From: Phenylobacterium soli
GTDB taxonomy: Bacteria > Pseudomonadota > Alphaproteobacteria > Caulobacterales > Caulobacteraceae
DNA: 64,000 nucleotides
NCBI RefSeq assembly: GCF_003254475.1
Contig: NZ_QFYQ01000001.1
Coordinates: 62,001-126,000 of the forward strand
Reading direction: 5' to 3'
Shown here: positions 51,203 through 61,170 of the stretch, piece after piece
Position numbering within the stretch: position 1 is the first letter of the stretch
How the letters are laid out: every line of letters begins with the position of its first letter
The notes under the pieces: model-generated
What the model saw: the letters and a program-made list of their open reading frames with translations, nothing else
Databases searched by the model: none
What the model was told of the DNA's origin: nothing
Translations under genes and position numbers: made by a program

Positions 51203-51317
51203 CCGAGTTGTCCTCTGTACGGCCGCCATGATGCGGCGCCCCTGGGTCAGGCGCCAACCGGGTTTTGACGTCAGTGCTGAAACATGGGGCGAAGGGGCGC
51301 GATGGCGCTGACCTGGT

Positions 51318-51349
51318 CCTCTCCCACAGCGCTGCGCGCTTGGGAGAGG
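51318..51349. repeat. REP-like 32-bp palindrome, copy 2 (downstream of ilvD)
   Basis: CCTCTCCCA-c-AGCGC-tgc-GCGCT-TGGGAGAGG is a perfect 14-bp stem with a single bulged base. It lies 10 nt downstream of the ilvD stop and could also act as its transcription end or 3' stabiliser, although no T-run follows on the minus strand. Sequence and layout match the copy at 36270-36301. Confidence 0.65.
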
Positions 51350-51358
51350 GGAAGATTT

Positions 51359-53248
51359 CTATTCCGCGGGAATGGCCTTGGCCGGACGGCGGGGGGCGCG
51401 TTGGAGCTGGCCGACGTCGCGGACCGCGCCGCGGGCGGCGGAGGTGGTGAGGGCGGCGTAGGCCTGGAGGGCCGGCGAGACCTTGCGGGGGCGCGGGGCG
51501 GCGGGTTTGTAGGCGGCCTCGCCCTTGGCCTCCATGCGCTGGGCGCGGGCGGCGAGGTCGGCGTCGGACACGGCGAGGCGGATCGAGCGGCCGGGGATGT
51601 CGATCTCGATCCTGTCGCCGGTCTCCACCAGGGCGATGAGGCCGCCCTCGGCGGCTTCGGGCGAGGCGTGGCCGATGGACAGGCCCGAGGTGCCGCCCGA
51701 GAAGCGACCGTCGGTGATCAGGGCGCAGGCTTTGCCGAGCCCCTTCGATTTCAGGTAGCTCGTCGGATAGAGCATCTCCTGCATGCCGGGGCCGCCCTTG
51801 GGGCCCTCGTAGCGGATGACGACCACATCGCCGGCCTTCACCTCGCCGGTGAGGATGCCGGAGACGGCGGCGTCCTGGCTCTCGTAGACGCGGGCCGGGC
51901 CGGCGAACTTCAGGATCGAGTCGTCGACCCCGGCGGTCTTCACGATGCAGCCGTCCTCGGCGAGGTTGCCGAAGAGGACCGCGAGGCCGCCGTCGGCGCT
52001 GAAGGCGTGGGCCTTGTCGCGGATGACGCCGCCCTGGCGGTCGGTGTCGAGATCGTCCCAGCGGCGGTCCTGGCTGAAGGCCACCTGGGTCGGCACCCCG
52101 CCGGGGGCGGCGCGGTAGAAGGTCTTCACCGCTTCGCTCGGATTGCGGGCGATATCCCAGGTGTCGAGGGCCGCCTTGAGGCTCGGCGCATGGATGGTCG
52201 GCAGGTCGGTGTGGATCAGGCCGGCGCGGTCGAGCTCGCCGAGGATGGCCATGATGCCGCCGGCGCGGTGGACGTCCTCCATGTGGACGTCGTTCTTGGC
52301 CGGGGCGACCTTGGAGAGGCAGGGCACGCGGCGCGACAGCCGGTCGATGTCGGCCATGGTGAAGCCGACCTGGGCCTCGTAGGCGGCGGCCAGGAGGTGC
52401 AGCACGGTATTGGTCGAGCCGCCCATGGCGATATCGAGGGTCATGGCGTTCTCGAAGGCCTCGAAGGTGGCGATCGAGCGCGGCAGGACCGACGCGTCGT
52501 CCTTTTCGTACCAGCGGCGAGCCAGCTCGACGACGAGGCGGCCGGCCTGGAGGAACAGCGCCTTGCGGTCGGCGTGGGTGGCCAGGACCGAGCCGTTGCC
52601 GGGCAGGGAGAGGCCCAGCGCCTCGGTCAGGCAGTTCATGGAGTTTGCGGTGAACATGCCCGAGCAGGAGCCGCAGGTCGGGCAGGCCGAGCGCTCGATC
52701 ACCTGGACGTCGTCGTCGCTGACCGCGTCGTCGGCCGCGGCGACCATGGCGTCGATCAGGTCGACCTTCCGCGCGCCGGTGGAGAGCAGGACCTTGCCGG
52801 CCTCCATGGGCCCGCCGGAGACGAAGACGGTCGGGATGTTGAGGCGCAGGGCGGCCATCAGCATGCCCGGCGTGATCTTGTCGCAGTTGGAGATGCACAC
52901 CAGCGCGTCGGCGCAGTGGGCGTTGACCATGTACTCCACCGCGTCGGCGATCAGCTCGCGGGAGGGCAGGCTGTAGAGCATGCCGTCGTGGCCCATGGCG
53001 ATGCCGTCGTCGACGGCGATGGTGTTGAACTCCTTGGCGACGCCCCCGGCCGCCTCGACCTCGCGGGCGACAAGCTGGCCGAGGTCCTTCAGGTGCACGT
53101 GGCCCGGCACGAACTGGGTGAAGGAGTTGGCGATGGCGATGATCGGCTTGCCGAAGTCGGAATCCTTCATGCCCGTGGCGCGCCAGAGGCCGCGGGCGCC
53201 GGCCATGTTGCGGCCGTGGGTGGTCGTGCGGGAACGGTAAGCGGGCAT
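51359..53248 (-). CDS. ilvD: Dihydroxy-acid dehydratase-family protein
   Basis: A 629-residue IlvD/Edd-family iron-sulfur dehydratase. Cluster-binding Cys occur in [13 protein letters not shown] and [20 protein letters not shown], and [15 protein letters not shown] and [20 protein letters not shown] are the conserved substrate/Mg segments. The length and the long form match the E. coli-type IlvD of branched-chain amino acid synthesis (2,3-dihydroxy-isovalerate to 2-ketoisovalerate). Sugar-acid dehydratases of the same family are shorter and less similar in the [10 protein letters not shown] region. ATG 53248 ([20 protein letters not shown]) is the canonical start. Upstream lies an array of hairpin repeats. 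Confidence 0.93.
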   Translation of the reverse strand: MPAYRSRTTTHGRNMAGARGLWRATGMKDSDFGKPIIAIANSFTQFVPGHVHLKDLGQLVAREVEAAGGVAKEFNTIAVDDGIAMGHDGMLYSLPSRELIADAVEYMVNAHCADALVCISNCDKITPGMLMAALRLNIPTVFVSGGPMEAGKVLLSTGARKVDLIDAMVAAADDAVSDDDVQVIERSACPTCGSCSGMFTANSMNCLTEALGLSLPGNGSVLATHADRKALFLQAGRLVVELARRWYEKDDASVLPRSIATFEAFENAMTLDIAMGGSTNTVLHLLAAAYEAQVGFTMADIDRLSRRVPCLSKVAPAKNDVHMEDVHRAGGIMAILGELDRAGLIHTDLPTIHAPSLKAALDTWDIARNPSEAVKTFYRAAPGGVPTQVAFSQDRRWDDLDTDRQGGVIRDKAHAFSADGGLAVLFGNLAEDGCIVKTAGVDDSILKFAGPARVYESQDAAVSGILTGEVKAGDVVVIRYEGPKGGPGMQEMLYPTSYLKSKGLGKACALITDGRFSGGTSGLSIGHASPEAAEGGLIALVETGDRIEIDIPGRSIRLAVSDADLAARAQRMEAKGEAAYKPAAPRPRKVSPALQAYAALTTSAARGAVRDVGQLQRAPRRPAKAIPAE

Positions 53249-53302
53249 CGTCGGCAAGTCCTGGTCGGGCGGCCCCAGCGAGGGCCGGCGGGCGTCACAT
53301 AG

Positions 53303-53433
53303 CAATTCGAGGCGGCCGCCGAAACCGGCCGCAGGGCAATTCGAGGCGGCCGCCGAAACCGGCCGCAGGGCAATTCGAGGCGGCCGCCGAAACCGGCCGC
53401 GGGCGATTGAAAGCCGGAGTCGAAACCGGCGCG
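53303..53433. repeat. 34-bp tandem repeat array between ilvD and the acyl-CoA synthetase gene
   Basis: Three near-identical units (53303-53336, 53337-53370, 53371-53403) and a decayed fourth to 53433. Each unit starts CAATTCGAGG and contains GCGGCCG-n7-CGGCCGC, a self-complementary hairpin. The array fills the centre of the 336-nt gap between divergent starts at 53248 and 53585. The rest of the gap shows a GGGAGGA ribosome-binding site at 53574-53580 and no other gene. There are no spacers, so it is not a CRISPR. Confidence 0.9.
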
Positions 53434-53584
53434 ATCCCTGACGCGGGGGAATTGTCGCCCGGCCCTGGCCGTGATTTGGTGTGGCCGAGGCCCGGGACCA
53501 CCGGGGTGGATCATTTCGTCCGCCCTGCCTGGGACCTCCAACCAATTTCAGGGCGCCGCGCGTAGCGTCAGGCGGGAGGATTTG

Positions 53585-55171
53585 ATGGAAGCGTTGAAGG
53601 AACGGGTGAATCTGGACGAGCGGCTGGCCGAGGCCGCGGTCAACGGCATGAGCCTGGCGGTCTGGGCCGCACTGAAACCCGACGCTCCCTTCATCCACGA
53701 TCCGGCCGGCCACACCCGCTCGTTCGGCGAGGTCAACGCCAACGCCAACCGCATCGTGCGCCTGCTGCGCAATGCCGGGCTGCAGCCGGGCGACGCGGTG
53801 GCCCTGGTCTGCTCGAACCGGGCCGAGTTCGTCGAGGTGCTGGCGGCGACCAAGCGCGGCGGCTACCGGATCACGCCGGTCAACTGGCACCTGACGCCGG
53901 AGGAGATCGCCTACATCGTCGGCGACTGCGAGGCCAAGGCGTTGTTCGGCGACGTGCGCGCGCCGGGCATGGCCGAGGTGGGCGCGGCCTGCCCCAAGGC
54001 GGTGGTGAAGCTCGCCATCGGCGGGCCGATCGACGGCTTCCTGCCCTACGACGAGACCCTGGCGGCGTTCGACGGCTCGGACATCGACGACCCGGTGCTG
54101 GGCAACCAGATGATGTACACCTCGGGCACGACCGGTCGTCCCAAGGGCGTCTTCCGGCCCAATCCGGTGGTTCCGGTGCAGGGCCTCTACGCCCAGCGCG
54201 GCTACGACCACGAGACCTCGGTGCAGATGTGCGCCGGGCCCGCCTACCACGCCGCCCCGCTGGCCTTCGACGTCAACGCCGCCATCGGCGCGGGCTGCGA
54301 GCTCGTCTTCATGGACAAGTGGGACAGCGAGAAGGTGCTGCGGACCGTCGCCGAGAAGAAGGTGACGCACATGCACCTGGTGCCGATCATGTTCCAGCGG
54401 CTGCTGGCCCTGCCGGACGAGGTGAAGCAGGCCCACGACGTCAGCCACGTGAAGTACATCGTCCACGGCGCGGCGCCCTGCCCGCCCGAGGTCAAGCTGG
54501 CGATGATCGAGTGGTTCGGCCCGGTGGTGCACGAATACTACGCCGGCTCCGAGGGCGGCGCGGGCTTCGCCATCGACAGCCACGAGTGGCTGAAGAAGCC
54601 GGGCTCGGTCGGCAAGCGGCCGGCGCTCCTGGGCGCCAAGATCCTCGACGAGCAGGGCAACGAGCAGCCGCCCGGCGTGCCCGGCCTGATCTACCACCAG
54701 CTGCCGCCCGGCGGCGGCTTCACCTACTACAAGGACGAGGCCAAGACCCAGAAGAGCCGGGTCGGCGACTACTTCACCCTCGGCGACATGGGCTACTTCG
54801 ACGAGGACGGCTACCTGTTCCTGACCGGCCGCGACGCCGAGACGATCATCTCGGGCGGGGTGAACATCTACCCGCAGGAGATCGACAACGAGCTGATCAA
54901 GCACGAGGCGGTGGCCGACAGCGCCACGGTCGGCATCCCGCACGACGAGTGGGGCGAGCAGGTGCGGGCGGTGATCCTCTTGAAGGAGGGCTATGAGCCC
55001 TCCAGCGAGCTGGCCGACGAGATCCTCGCCTTCGCGCGCGACAGCCTGCCGGGCTTCAAGGTCCCGCGGGGGGTCGATTTCGTGTCGGAGCTGCCGCGCT
55101 CCGAGGCCGGCAAGATCCAGCGCAACAAGGTCCGGGCGCCCTACTGGGAAGGCCGGGCGCGGCAGATCTGA
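53585..55171 (+). CDS. AMP-dependent acyl-CoA synthetase
   Basis: A 528-residue adenylate-forming ligase: P-loop [15 protein letters not shown]5 motif [10 protein letters not shown]7/A8 motifs [20 protein letters not shown] and [15 protein letters not shown], and the catalytic Lys in [13 protein letters not shown]. The sequence style resembles the medium/long-chain or steroid acyl-CoA synthetases (FadD3/13-like) common in Caulobacterales. GGGAGGA lies five bases before ATG 53585. It stands divergent from ilvD and upstream of phospholipase C (62-nt gap), so it may activate fatty acids released from lipids, though this is inferred. Confidence 0.93.
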   Translation: MEALKERVNLDERLAEAAVNGMSLAVWAALKPDAPFIHDPAGHTRSFGEVNANANRIVRLLRNAGLQPGDAVALVCSNRAEFVEVLAATKRGGYRITPVNWHLTPEEIAYIVGDCEAKALFGDVRAPGMAEVGAACPKAVVKLAIGGPIDGFLPYDETLAAFDGSDIDDPVLGNQMMYTSGTTGRPKGVFRPNPVVPVQGLYAQRGYDHETSVQMCAGPAYHAAPLAFDVNAAIGAGCELVFMDKWDSEKVLRTVAEKKVTHMHLVPIMFQRLLALPDEVKQAHDVSHVKYIVHGAAPCPPEVKLAMIEWFGPVVHEYYAGSEGGAGFAIDSHEWLKKPGSVGKRPALLGAKILDEQGNEQPPGVPGLIYHQLPPGGGFTYYKDEAKTQKSRVGDYFTLGDMGYFDEDGYLFLTGRDAETIISGGVNIYPQEIDNELIKHEAVADSATVGIPHDEWGEQVRAVILLKEGYEPSSELADEILAFARDSLPGFKVPRGVDFVSELPRSEAGKIQRNKVRAPYWEGRARQI

Positions 55172-55233
55172 GGTCGTCTCTGGACTGACAAGCGCGGCGG
55201 CCTAGGCTCGGCCCTTTCGGGGGAGTCTCGGCC

Positions 55234-57309
55234 ATGCTCGATCGACGCACATTCCTGGCGGCCGCGGCGGCGGGGGCGGCGCTGCCCCCGGCCATCGCCC
55301 GGGCGCGGGCGATCGACGCCCATGTGCGGACCGGCACCATCGCCGACGTCGAGCACGTCGTGGTGTTCATGCAGGAGAACCGCAGCTTCGATCACTACTT
55401 CGGGACCATGGCCGGTGTGCGCGGCTTCGGCGACCGCTTCCCCGCCCCGCTGCCCGGCGGGCGCACGGTGTGGACGCAGGCCAACAAGCCGGGGCCGGGC
55501 AAGCCGCCGCGCATCGCGCCGTTCCCGCTGAACACCGCCCAGAGCTTCGCCCACATGCGGGTGGAGGGCACGCCGCACAACTGGACCGACGCCCAGGACG
55601 CCTGGGACGAGGGCCGGATGGGCCACTGGCCGGCGGTCAAGGGCGAGCACGCCATGGGCTTCTACGAGAAGGCGGACATCCCCTTCCAGTTCGCCCTGGC
55701 CGAGGCCTTCACCCTCTGCGACGCCTACCACTGCTCCATGCAGGTGGGGACCAACACCAACCGGCTGTTCCTGTTCACCGGCGCGAACGATCCGGCGGGC
55801 CGGGGCGGCGGGCCCTCGCTCTCCAACTCGCACGACAGCCTGCCCGAGCAGGGCGGCGCGCCGGCCTCCTACACCTGGACCACCTATGCCGAGCGGCTGC
55901 AGGCGGCGGGCGTCTCCTGGCGTGTCTACCAGGACATGGCCGACAACTTCACCGACAACCCCCTGGTCGGCTTCAAGCCGTTCCGCGACTCGCACCAGGG
56001 CGCGCCGGGATCGGACCCGGCGCTGGCGCGCGAGGGCCTGTCCACCTGGCGGCTCGACGCCCTGAAGGCCGACGTGCTGGCCGGCCGGCTGCCGCAGGTC
56101 TCGTGGATCGTCGCGCCGGCCAAGGACAGCGAGCATCCGGGCCCCTCGAGCCCGGCGCAGGGCGCCGACTTCACCGCCCGGGTGCTGGACGCCCTGACCG
56201 CCGATCCCGCGGTCTGGGCCAAGACCGTGCTGCTCGTGATGTTCGACGAGAACGACGGCTTCTTCGACCACGCGCCGCCGCCCGCCCCGCCGTCGCGGGA
56301 TGCGGCCGGCGGCCTGATCGGCGGCTCGACGGTGGACCTCGCCGGCGAGCACCACCTGCATCCCAATCCGGCCGAAGCCAAGGCGGACCGGCCGGATCTG
56401 TTCGGCCGGCCCTATGGCCTGGGGCCGCGCGTGCCGATGTACGTGATCTCGCCCTGGAGCCGCGGCGGCTTCGTCAATTCGCAGGTCTTCGACCACACCT
56501 CGGTGCTGCGGTTCCTCGAGGCGCGGTTCGGGGTCGCCGAGCCGAACATCTCGCCCTGGCGGCGGAGCGTCTGCGGCGACCTGACGAGCTGCTTCGACTT
56601 CCGGGCGCCGAACCGCGCGGCCGGCGCGCCGCGCCTGCCCGCCACGGCCGAGACCGCCGCGCGCGCCGCCGCCCTGCCGCACACGACCCGGCCGCCAACC
56701 CCGGCCGAGCCGGCGGCCCCGGCGCAGGCGAGCGGGGTGCGCCCCTCGCGGCCCCTGCCCTACCGGCTGGACGCCGTGCTGCAGTCCAGCGGAGAGGAGA
56801 CGATCGTCACCTTCGCCAACGACGGAGCGGCCGGCGCGGTGTTCCACGTCTATGACCTGACCGACCTGGCCGCGGTCCCGCGGCGCTACACCCTGGGCGC
56901 CGGGACGCGATTGCAGGACCGCTGGGGCCCGGGCGCCGATCTGTGGATCCTCGGACCGAACGGCTTCCATCGCCGCTTCCGCGGCCGCGCGCCGCTGGCG
57001 GTGACGATGATCGGCGCGACCTTGTCGGCCCGCCTCGTCCTCCACCTTCGCAATCTCTCCGACCGGCCGCTCGACGCGGCGGTGGAGGCCGGCGCCTATG
57101 ACCTGGCGCCCTGGCGCGTGCGCCTGGGTCCCGGCGAGGCGGCGCGGCGCGCCTGGCCGCTGGCTCGCACGGGCGGCTGGTACGATCTCATCGTCGCCGC
57201 GCCGGGGAGCGCCGGCTTCCTGCAGCGCTACGCCGGACGCGTCGAGACCGGGCAGGTGTCGATCAGCGACCCGGCGATGGCCGGGCCGGCGCTGATGGAG
57301 TGGGCCTGA
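55234..57309 (+). CDS. plcN: Phosphocholine-specific (acid-phosphatase-type) phospholipase C
   Basis: A 691-residue exported enzyme of the PlcH/PlcN-like family. The Tat-type signal is LDRRTFLAAAAAGAALPPAIA. The catalytic domain opens with VEHVVVFMQENRSFDHYFGT (metal-binding Glu-Asn and nucleophile region), then DAYHCSMQVGTNTNRLFLFTG, and MFDENDGFFDHAPPP. Two C-terminal beta-sandwich domains (DUF756-like) occupy about residues 500-685. The family hydrolyses phosphatidylcholine or sphingomyelin to phosphocholine, often when phosphate is short; a Pho box was not found. N versus H subtype is not certain. Confidence 0.9.
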   Translation: MLDRRTFLAAAAAGAALPPAIARARAIDAHVRTGTIADVEHVVVFMQENRSFDHYFGTMAGVRGFGDRFPAPLPGGRTVWTQANKPGPGKPPRIAPFPLNTAQSFAHMRVEGTPHNWTDAQDAWDEGRMGHWPAVKGEHAMGFYEKADIPFQFALAEAFTLCDAYHCSMQVGTNTNRLFLFTGANDPAGRGGGPSLSNSHDSLPEQGGAPASYTWTTYAERLQAAGVSWRVYQDMADNFTDNPLVGFKPFRDSHQGAPGSDPALAREGLSTWRLDALKADVLAGRLPQVSWIVAPAKDSEHPGPSSPAQGADFTARVLDALTADPAVWAKTVLLVMFDENDGFFDHAPPPAPPSRDAAGGLIGGSTVDLAGEHHLHPNPAEAKADRPDLFGRPYGLGPRVPMYVISPWSRGGFVNSQVFDHTSVLRFLEARFGVAEPNISPWRRSVCGDLTSCFDFRAPNRAAGAPRLPATAETAARAAALPHTTRPPTPAEPAAPAQASGVRPSRPLPYRLDAVLQSSGEETIVTFANDGAAGAVFHVYDLTDLAAVPRRYTLGAGTRLQDRWGPGADLWILGPNGFHRRFRGRAPLAVTMIGATLSARLVLHLRNLSDRPLDAAVEAGAYDLAPWRVRLGPGEAARRAWPLARTGGWYDLIVAAPGSAGFLQRYAGRVETGQVSISDPAMAGPALMEWA

Positions 57310-57410
57310 AGCGGCGAAATCATTCGAAAACAAGCGTGTTTGGCTAGGCCGGGCGACGCATGGCATCTAGCGCCCGCTCCCAAAGCCCGGGAGCCGGACA
57401 CCAGAGACGA

Positions 57411-58580
57411 ATGCCGATCCCCTTCATCGACCTGCAGGCCCAGCGCCAGCGCCTCGGCCAGTCCCTCGAGGACGCGATCCTCAAGGTGGTGCGCTCGGGC
57501 GCCTACATCATGGGCCCGGAGATCGCCGAGTTCGAAGCCGCCCTGGCCGCCTTCGGCGAGGCGCCCTTCGCCCTGTCCTGCGGCTCGGGCACCGAGGCCC
57601 TGGTGCTGCCGCTGATGGCCTGGGAGATCGGGCCGGGCGATGCGGTGTTCTGCCCGTCCTTCACCTTCGCGGCGACGGCCGAGGTGATGCCGCTGGTCGG
57701 CGCCTCGCCGGTGTTCGTCGACATCGACCCGGTGACCTACAACCTCGATCCCGAGAGCCTGGACGCCGCCATCGAGGCGGTGAAGGCCAAGGGCGAACTG
57801 ACGCCCAGGGCGGTGATCGCCGTCGACCTGTTCGGCCAGCCGGCCGACTATCCGGCGATCGCGGCGGTGGCGAAAAAGCACGGGCTGAAGCTGATCGCCG
57901 ACTCGGCCCAGGGCTTCGGCTGCACGCTGAACGGCCAGCACCCGATCCACTGGGCGGACGTGGCCACCACCTCCTTCTTCCCGGCCAAGCCGCTCGGCTG
58001 CTACGGCGACGGCGGGGCGGTGCTGGTCAAGGACGAGCGGCTGCGCGACCTGATCGTCTCGCTGCGGGTCCACGGCCAGGCGGTGAAGTCGGACATCGAA
58101 GGCAAGACCTTCGAGCACGACCCGAAGTACCTGAACGTGCGCGTCGGCATCAACGGACGGATGGACACCATCCAGGCGGCGGTGCTGCTGCAGAAGCTCT
58201 CTATCTTCGCCGACGAGATCGCGGCGCGGAACCGGGTGGCCGCGCGCTACGCCGCGGGCCTTTCCGACCTGGTCACCGTGCCGAAGGTCATCGAGGGCGG
58301 GGTCTCGGTCTGGGCGCAGTACACGATCGAGACCCAGGACCGCGACGGCCTCGCCGCGGCGCTGCGCGAGCAGGGCGTGCCGACCGCGGTCTACTACCCG
58401 ATCCCGATCCACAGGCAGGGCGTCTATTCGGGCTATCCGGTCGCGCCCGGCGGCCTGCCGGTGACGGAGGTCAAGGCGGGAAAGGTCATCAGCCTGCCGA
58501 TGCACGCCTATCTGACCGAGGACGACCAGGACCAGGTGATCGCCGCCATCCGCGCCTTCGTGAAGAAGAACGCAGCCTAG
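57411..58580 (+). CDS. DegT/DnrJ/EryC1/StrS family PLP aminotransferase
   Basis: A 389-residue sugar-aminotransferase-fold enzyme: PFIDLQAQRQRLGQSLEDAI, then the cofactor segment SCGSGTEALVLPL, ADSAQGFGC, and the Schiff-base Lys K193 in FFPAKPLGCYGDGG, then RVGINGRMDTIQAAVLL. It converts a keto- to an amino-sugar nucleotide in O-antigen, S-layer or antibiotic sugar synthesis. In Caulobacter, related enzymes make perosamine. No sugar-nucleotide dehydratase is adjacent. The start ATG 57411 is preceded by a 100-nt gap with a small AAACA-n4-TGTTT dyad. Confidence 0.92.
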   Translation: MPIPFIDLQAQRQRLGQSLEDAILKVVRSGAYIMGPEIAEFEAALAAFGEAPFALSCGSGTEALVLPLMAWEIGPGDAVFCPSFTFAATAEVMPLVGASPVFVDIDPVTYNLDPESLDAAIEAVKAKGELTPRAVIAVDLFGQPADYPAIAAVAKKHGLKLIADSAQGFGCTLNGQHPIHWADVATTSFFPAKPLGCYGDGGAVLVKDERLRDLIVSLRVHGQAVKSDIEGKTFEHDPKYLNVRVGINGRMDTIQAAVLLQKLSIFADEIAARNRVAARYAAGLSDLVTVPKVIEGGVSVWAQYTIETQDRDGLAAALREQGVPTAVYYPIPIHRQGVYSGYPVAPGGLPVTEVKAGKVISLPMHAYLTEDDQDQVIAAIRAFVKKNAA

Positions 58581-58582
58581 AG

Positions 58583-58605
58583 CCTCTCCCGCCGTGCGGG
58601 AGAGG
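58583..58605. repeat. REP-like/terminator hairpin, short copy 3
   Basis: CCTCTCCCGC-cgt-GCGGGAGAGG is a perfect 10-bp stem starting 3 nt after the aminotransferase stop. The outer CCTCTCCC/GGGAGAGG matches the palindromes at 36270 and 51318, but the inner stem is shorter. No T-run. It may separate this gene from the P450 downstream. Confidence 0.6.
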
Positions 58606-58657
58606 GGATCGTGTGCTACAGCTCTTCGGAGAACGCCGCTCTTTCAAGGAGAGGCCG

Positions 58658-60070
58658 ATGACCGAAGATGCTGCGCGCCTGCCCGACCCCGTCCTGCCGG
58701 GGGCGCTGACCGACAAGCCCCCCTTCACCTTCTGGGACCTGATCCGCGGAAAGCGGCGCGGCATGCCGTGGTCGATGCCGGACGAGATCTACGAACAGCC
58801 GGTGCTTCTGCAGAAGAGCCTGATCGGCGACATCGTCTATGTCGGCGATCCCGAGCTGGCCAAGCAGGTGATGATCGACCGCCCGGCGGACTATCCGAAG
58901 GCGGAGATCGAGCTGCGGATGTTCTCGGCCCTGTTCGGCCAGGGCCTGCTGGGGCTCGACGGCGAGGCCTGGAGGAAGCACCGCCGGACGATGGCGCCGG
59001 CCTTCGACCCGCGCAGCGTGGCCGGCTACGCCCCGGCGATGGCGGAGAGTTCCGAGGCCTTCGTGCAGCGCTGGGGTAATCTGGAGGACGGGGCGGTCGT
59101 CGAGGTTTCCGGGGACATGACCGACCTGACCCTGGCGATCATCGCCAGGACCATGTTCTCCGGCGAGGGCGAGGCGCTGGAGCCGGTGATCAAGGCGATC
59201 CTCGACCGGGCGCCGCAGTTCTCCGACTTCAACCTGTTCGACATGCTGCCGGGCACGCGGGCCATCAGGATGGCCGAGCGCGAGAGGCGGATGCAGACCC
59301 TGTTCGCGCCGCTAGACGAGGCGGTGGCGGCGATGATCGCGCGCCGGGAAGGCCGGGCAGATGCCCCCAACGACCTGCTGTCACGCCTGATCGCCGCGCG
59401 CGACGCCGAGACCGGCCTGGCTTTCACGCCGCGCGAGGTGCGCGACGAGCTGATCACCATCTTCATCGCGGGCCACGAGACCACCGCCACGGCCATGACC
59501 TGGATCTGGTACCTGCTGGCGCGGCACCCGCAGGAGCGGGCGCGGCTGCACGAGGAGCTGGACCGGGTGCTGGGCGGGCGCAGGCCGACGGGGGCGGACC
59601 TCGCGGACCTGCCGTTCGCGCGCCGGGTCGTGGAGGAGTCCCTGCGCCTCCTGCCGCCGACGCCGGGCATCTCGGCGCGGGTGGCGCGGCGGGAGGACGA
59701 CCTCGGCGGGGTGAAGGTCCGGGCCGGGGCCTACGTCGTGGTGGCGCCCTGGGTGCTGCAGCGGCACCGCAGGACCTGGCCGGAGGCGGAGCGCTTCGAC
59801 CCCGACCGCTGGCTGCCGGAGCGCAGCGAAGGCCGCCCCAGGCTGGCGGCCATGCCGTTCGGCGCCGGCCCGCGGGTCTGCATCGGCCAGCGGCTCGCCG
59901 AGACCGAGATCCAGCTGATCATGGCGACCCTGGCGCAGCACTACGAGCTCGACCTCGCCAGCGACGCACCGGTGAAGCTCCGCCACAACGTGACCATCCG
60001 GCCGGTCGGCGGCCTGCCGATGAAGGTGCGTCGGCGCGAGCGCGCCCCGGCCGCCGTGGCCGCGGAATGA
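58658..60070 (+). CDS. Cytochrome P450 (CYP4/CYP102-like)
   Basis: A 470-residue P450 with AGHETT (271-276) in the I-helix, ExxR (E327-R330), PERF-like ERFDPDRW and heme loop FGAGPRVCIGQ with C408. The AGHET/ FGxGxRxCIG forms and the proline-rich LRLLPPTPGISARVA segment resemble CYP4/CYP102-type fatty-acid hydroxylases and eukaryote-like bacterial P450s, and differ from the shorter P450 at 7.7 kb. There is no membrane anchor and no fused reductase. AAGGAGAGG lies just before ATG 58658. It converges on the quinone-oxidoreductase gene, 7 nt apart. Confidence 0.92.
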   Translation: MTEDAARLPDPVLPGALTDKPPFTFWDLIRGKRRGMPWSMPDEIYEQPVLLQKSLIGDIVYVGDPELAKQVMIDRPADYPKAEIELRMFSALFGQGLLGLDGEAWRKHRRTMAPAFDPRSVAGYAPAMAESSEAFVQRWGNLEDGAVVEVSGDMTDLTLAIIARTMFSGEGEALEPVIKAILDRAPQFSDFNLFDMLPGTRAIRMAERERRMQTLFAPLDEAVAAMIARREGRADAPNDLLSRLIAARDAETGLAFTPREVRDELITIFIAGHETTATAMTWIWYLLARHPQERARLHEELDRVLGGRRPTGADLADLPFARRVVEESLRLLPPTPGISARVARREDDLGGVKVRAGAYVVVAPWVLQRHRRTWPEAERFDPDRWLPERSEGRPRLAAMPFGAGPRVCIGQRLAETEIQLIMATLAQHYELDLASDAPVKLRHNVTIRPVGGLPMKVRRRERAPAAVAAE

Positions 60071-60077
60071 GGGCGGG

Positions 60078-61070
60078 CTAGGGGCGGACGACGATCTTGC
60101 CGCCGGCGCCCTTCTCGACGCGTTCGTGGGCGCGGGCGATGTCGGCGAGGTCGAGGATCTCGGCGATGTCGTGGCTGAGCGTTCCGGCCTCGAGCGCCTC
60201 CGTGATCGCCTCGGCGGCGGCGGCGTGGGCGGCGGCGTCCATCACATAGACCAGGACGAAGTGGACGGTGGCGTCGAGCCCGACCAGTGGCCAGAACGGC
60301 AGCACGGGCTCCGGGTCGGCGTCGCTGGCATAGGTGGCGACCACGCCGTTCGGCTTCAGCAGGGCCGCGATCAGCGGCAGGTTGGCCCCGAAGGCCACCT
60401 CCACGAACCGGTCGACGCCGCGCCCGTCGGCAGCCCCCGTGAAGGCGGCGACCCTGGCGGCGACATCCTCGCGCTTGCGGTCGATGACCAGTTCCGCCCC
60501 GGCCGCCCTGGCGCTGTCGGCGTCCTCGTCCGAACTCACGGTGGCGATCACCCGGGCGCCGCCGAGCCTGGCGAACTGCACGGCGTAGCGGCCCACCGCC
60601 CCGGCCCCGCCGGAGACGAACACCGTCTTGCCCTCGACCGGGCCGTCGGCGAACACCGCCCGGTGCGCGGTCATGGCCGGCACGCCGAGGCAGGCGCCCG
60701 CCTCGAAGCTGACGCCGTCCGGCAGGCGCACGGCCTTGGCGGCGGGGATCGCCACATAGTCCGCGGCCGAGCCGAACGGGCGGCCCAGCTGCGCCTCGTA
60801 GAACCAGACGCGCTCGCCGACGCGGGAGGCGAGGTCCGGCGAGCCGGCGGCCACCACCTCGCCCGCCCCGTCCTGGTGCGGGACGATCAGCGGGAACGGC
60901 ATGGCGGTGTTTCCCCGCGCGCCGCCGCGGCCCTTGGTGTCGGAGGGGTTCACGCCCGAGGCGCGGACCCGCACCAGCAGTTCGCCCGGGCCGGGCTCGG
61001 GGACCGGCCGTTCGCCGACCGTGAGCACCTCGGCGGCGGGACCTTTGCGTTCGTACCAGGCGGCGCGCAT
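60078..61070 (-). CDS. NADPH:quinone oxidoreductase (zeta-crystallin-like MDR)
   Basis: A 330-residue zinc-free medium-chain dehydrogenase. The N-terminal GroES-like domain has VRVRASGVNPSDTKGRGG; the Rossmann domain has VFVSGGAGAVGRYAVQFARL followed by VIATVSSDEDADSARAAGAE; the C-terminus ends in ADIARAHERVEKGAGGKIVV. Zinc-binding Cys residues are absent. It probably reduces quinones or reactive enones with NADPH. It is divergent from an HxlR-family regulator with a strong palindrome between them, as in qor/qorR-type detoxification modules. Confidence 0.92.
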   Translation of the reverse strand: MRAAWYERKGPAAEVLTVGERPVPEPGPGELLVRVRASGVNPSDTKGRGGARGNTAMPFPLIVPHQDGAGEVVAAGSPDLASRVGERVWFYEAQLGRPFGSAADYVAIPAAKAVRLPDGVSFEAGACLGVPAMTAHRAVFADGPVEGKTVFVSGGAGAVGRYAVQFARLGGARVIATVSSDEDADSARAAGAELVIDRKREDVAARVAAFTGAADGRGVDRFVEVAFGANLPLIAALLKPNGVVATYASDADPEPVLPFWPLVGLDATVHFVLVYVMDAAAHAAAAEAITEALEAGTLSHDIAEILDLADIARAHERVEKGAGGKIVVRP

Positions 61071-61142
61071 GGGCTGTCTCCTTCTCGCGACGGCCTCCAG
61101 ATCGGCGCACGGCGACGCTTACGCCAGTACGTACAAACTTCG

Positions 61143-61170
61143 CATGTACTATCACCGATGATAGTACGTG
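61143..61170. promoter_or_regulatory. HxlR-type operator palindrome
   Basis: CATGTACTATCA-ccga-TGATAGTACGTG: twelve-base arms with a single mismatch, the inner nine bases (GTACTATCA / TGATAGTAC) perfect. It ends 7 nt before the regulator's ATG (61178). A further GTACGTAC lies at 61128-61135. GTAC-flanked dyads are typical of HxlR/YodB/QorR sites; autoregulation and control of the divergent quinone reductase are inferred. Confidence 0.75.

Noticed and set aside
53303..53433. CRISPR-like repeat array
   Set aside because: Repeats are directly abutting without unique spacers and no cas genes are present; it is a simple tandem repeat with internal hairpins.
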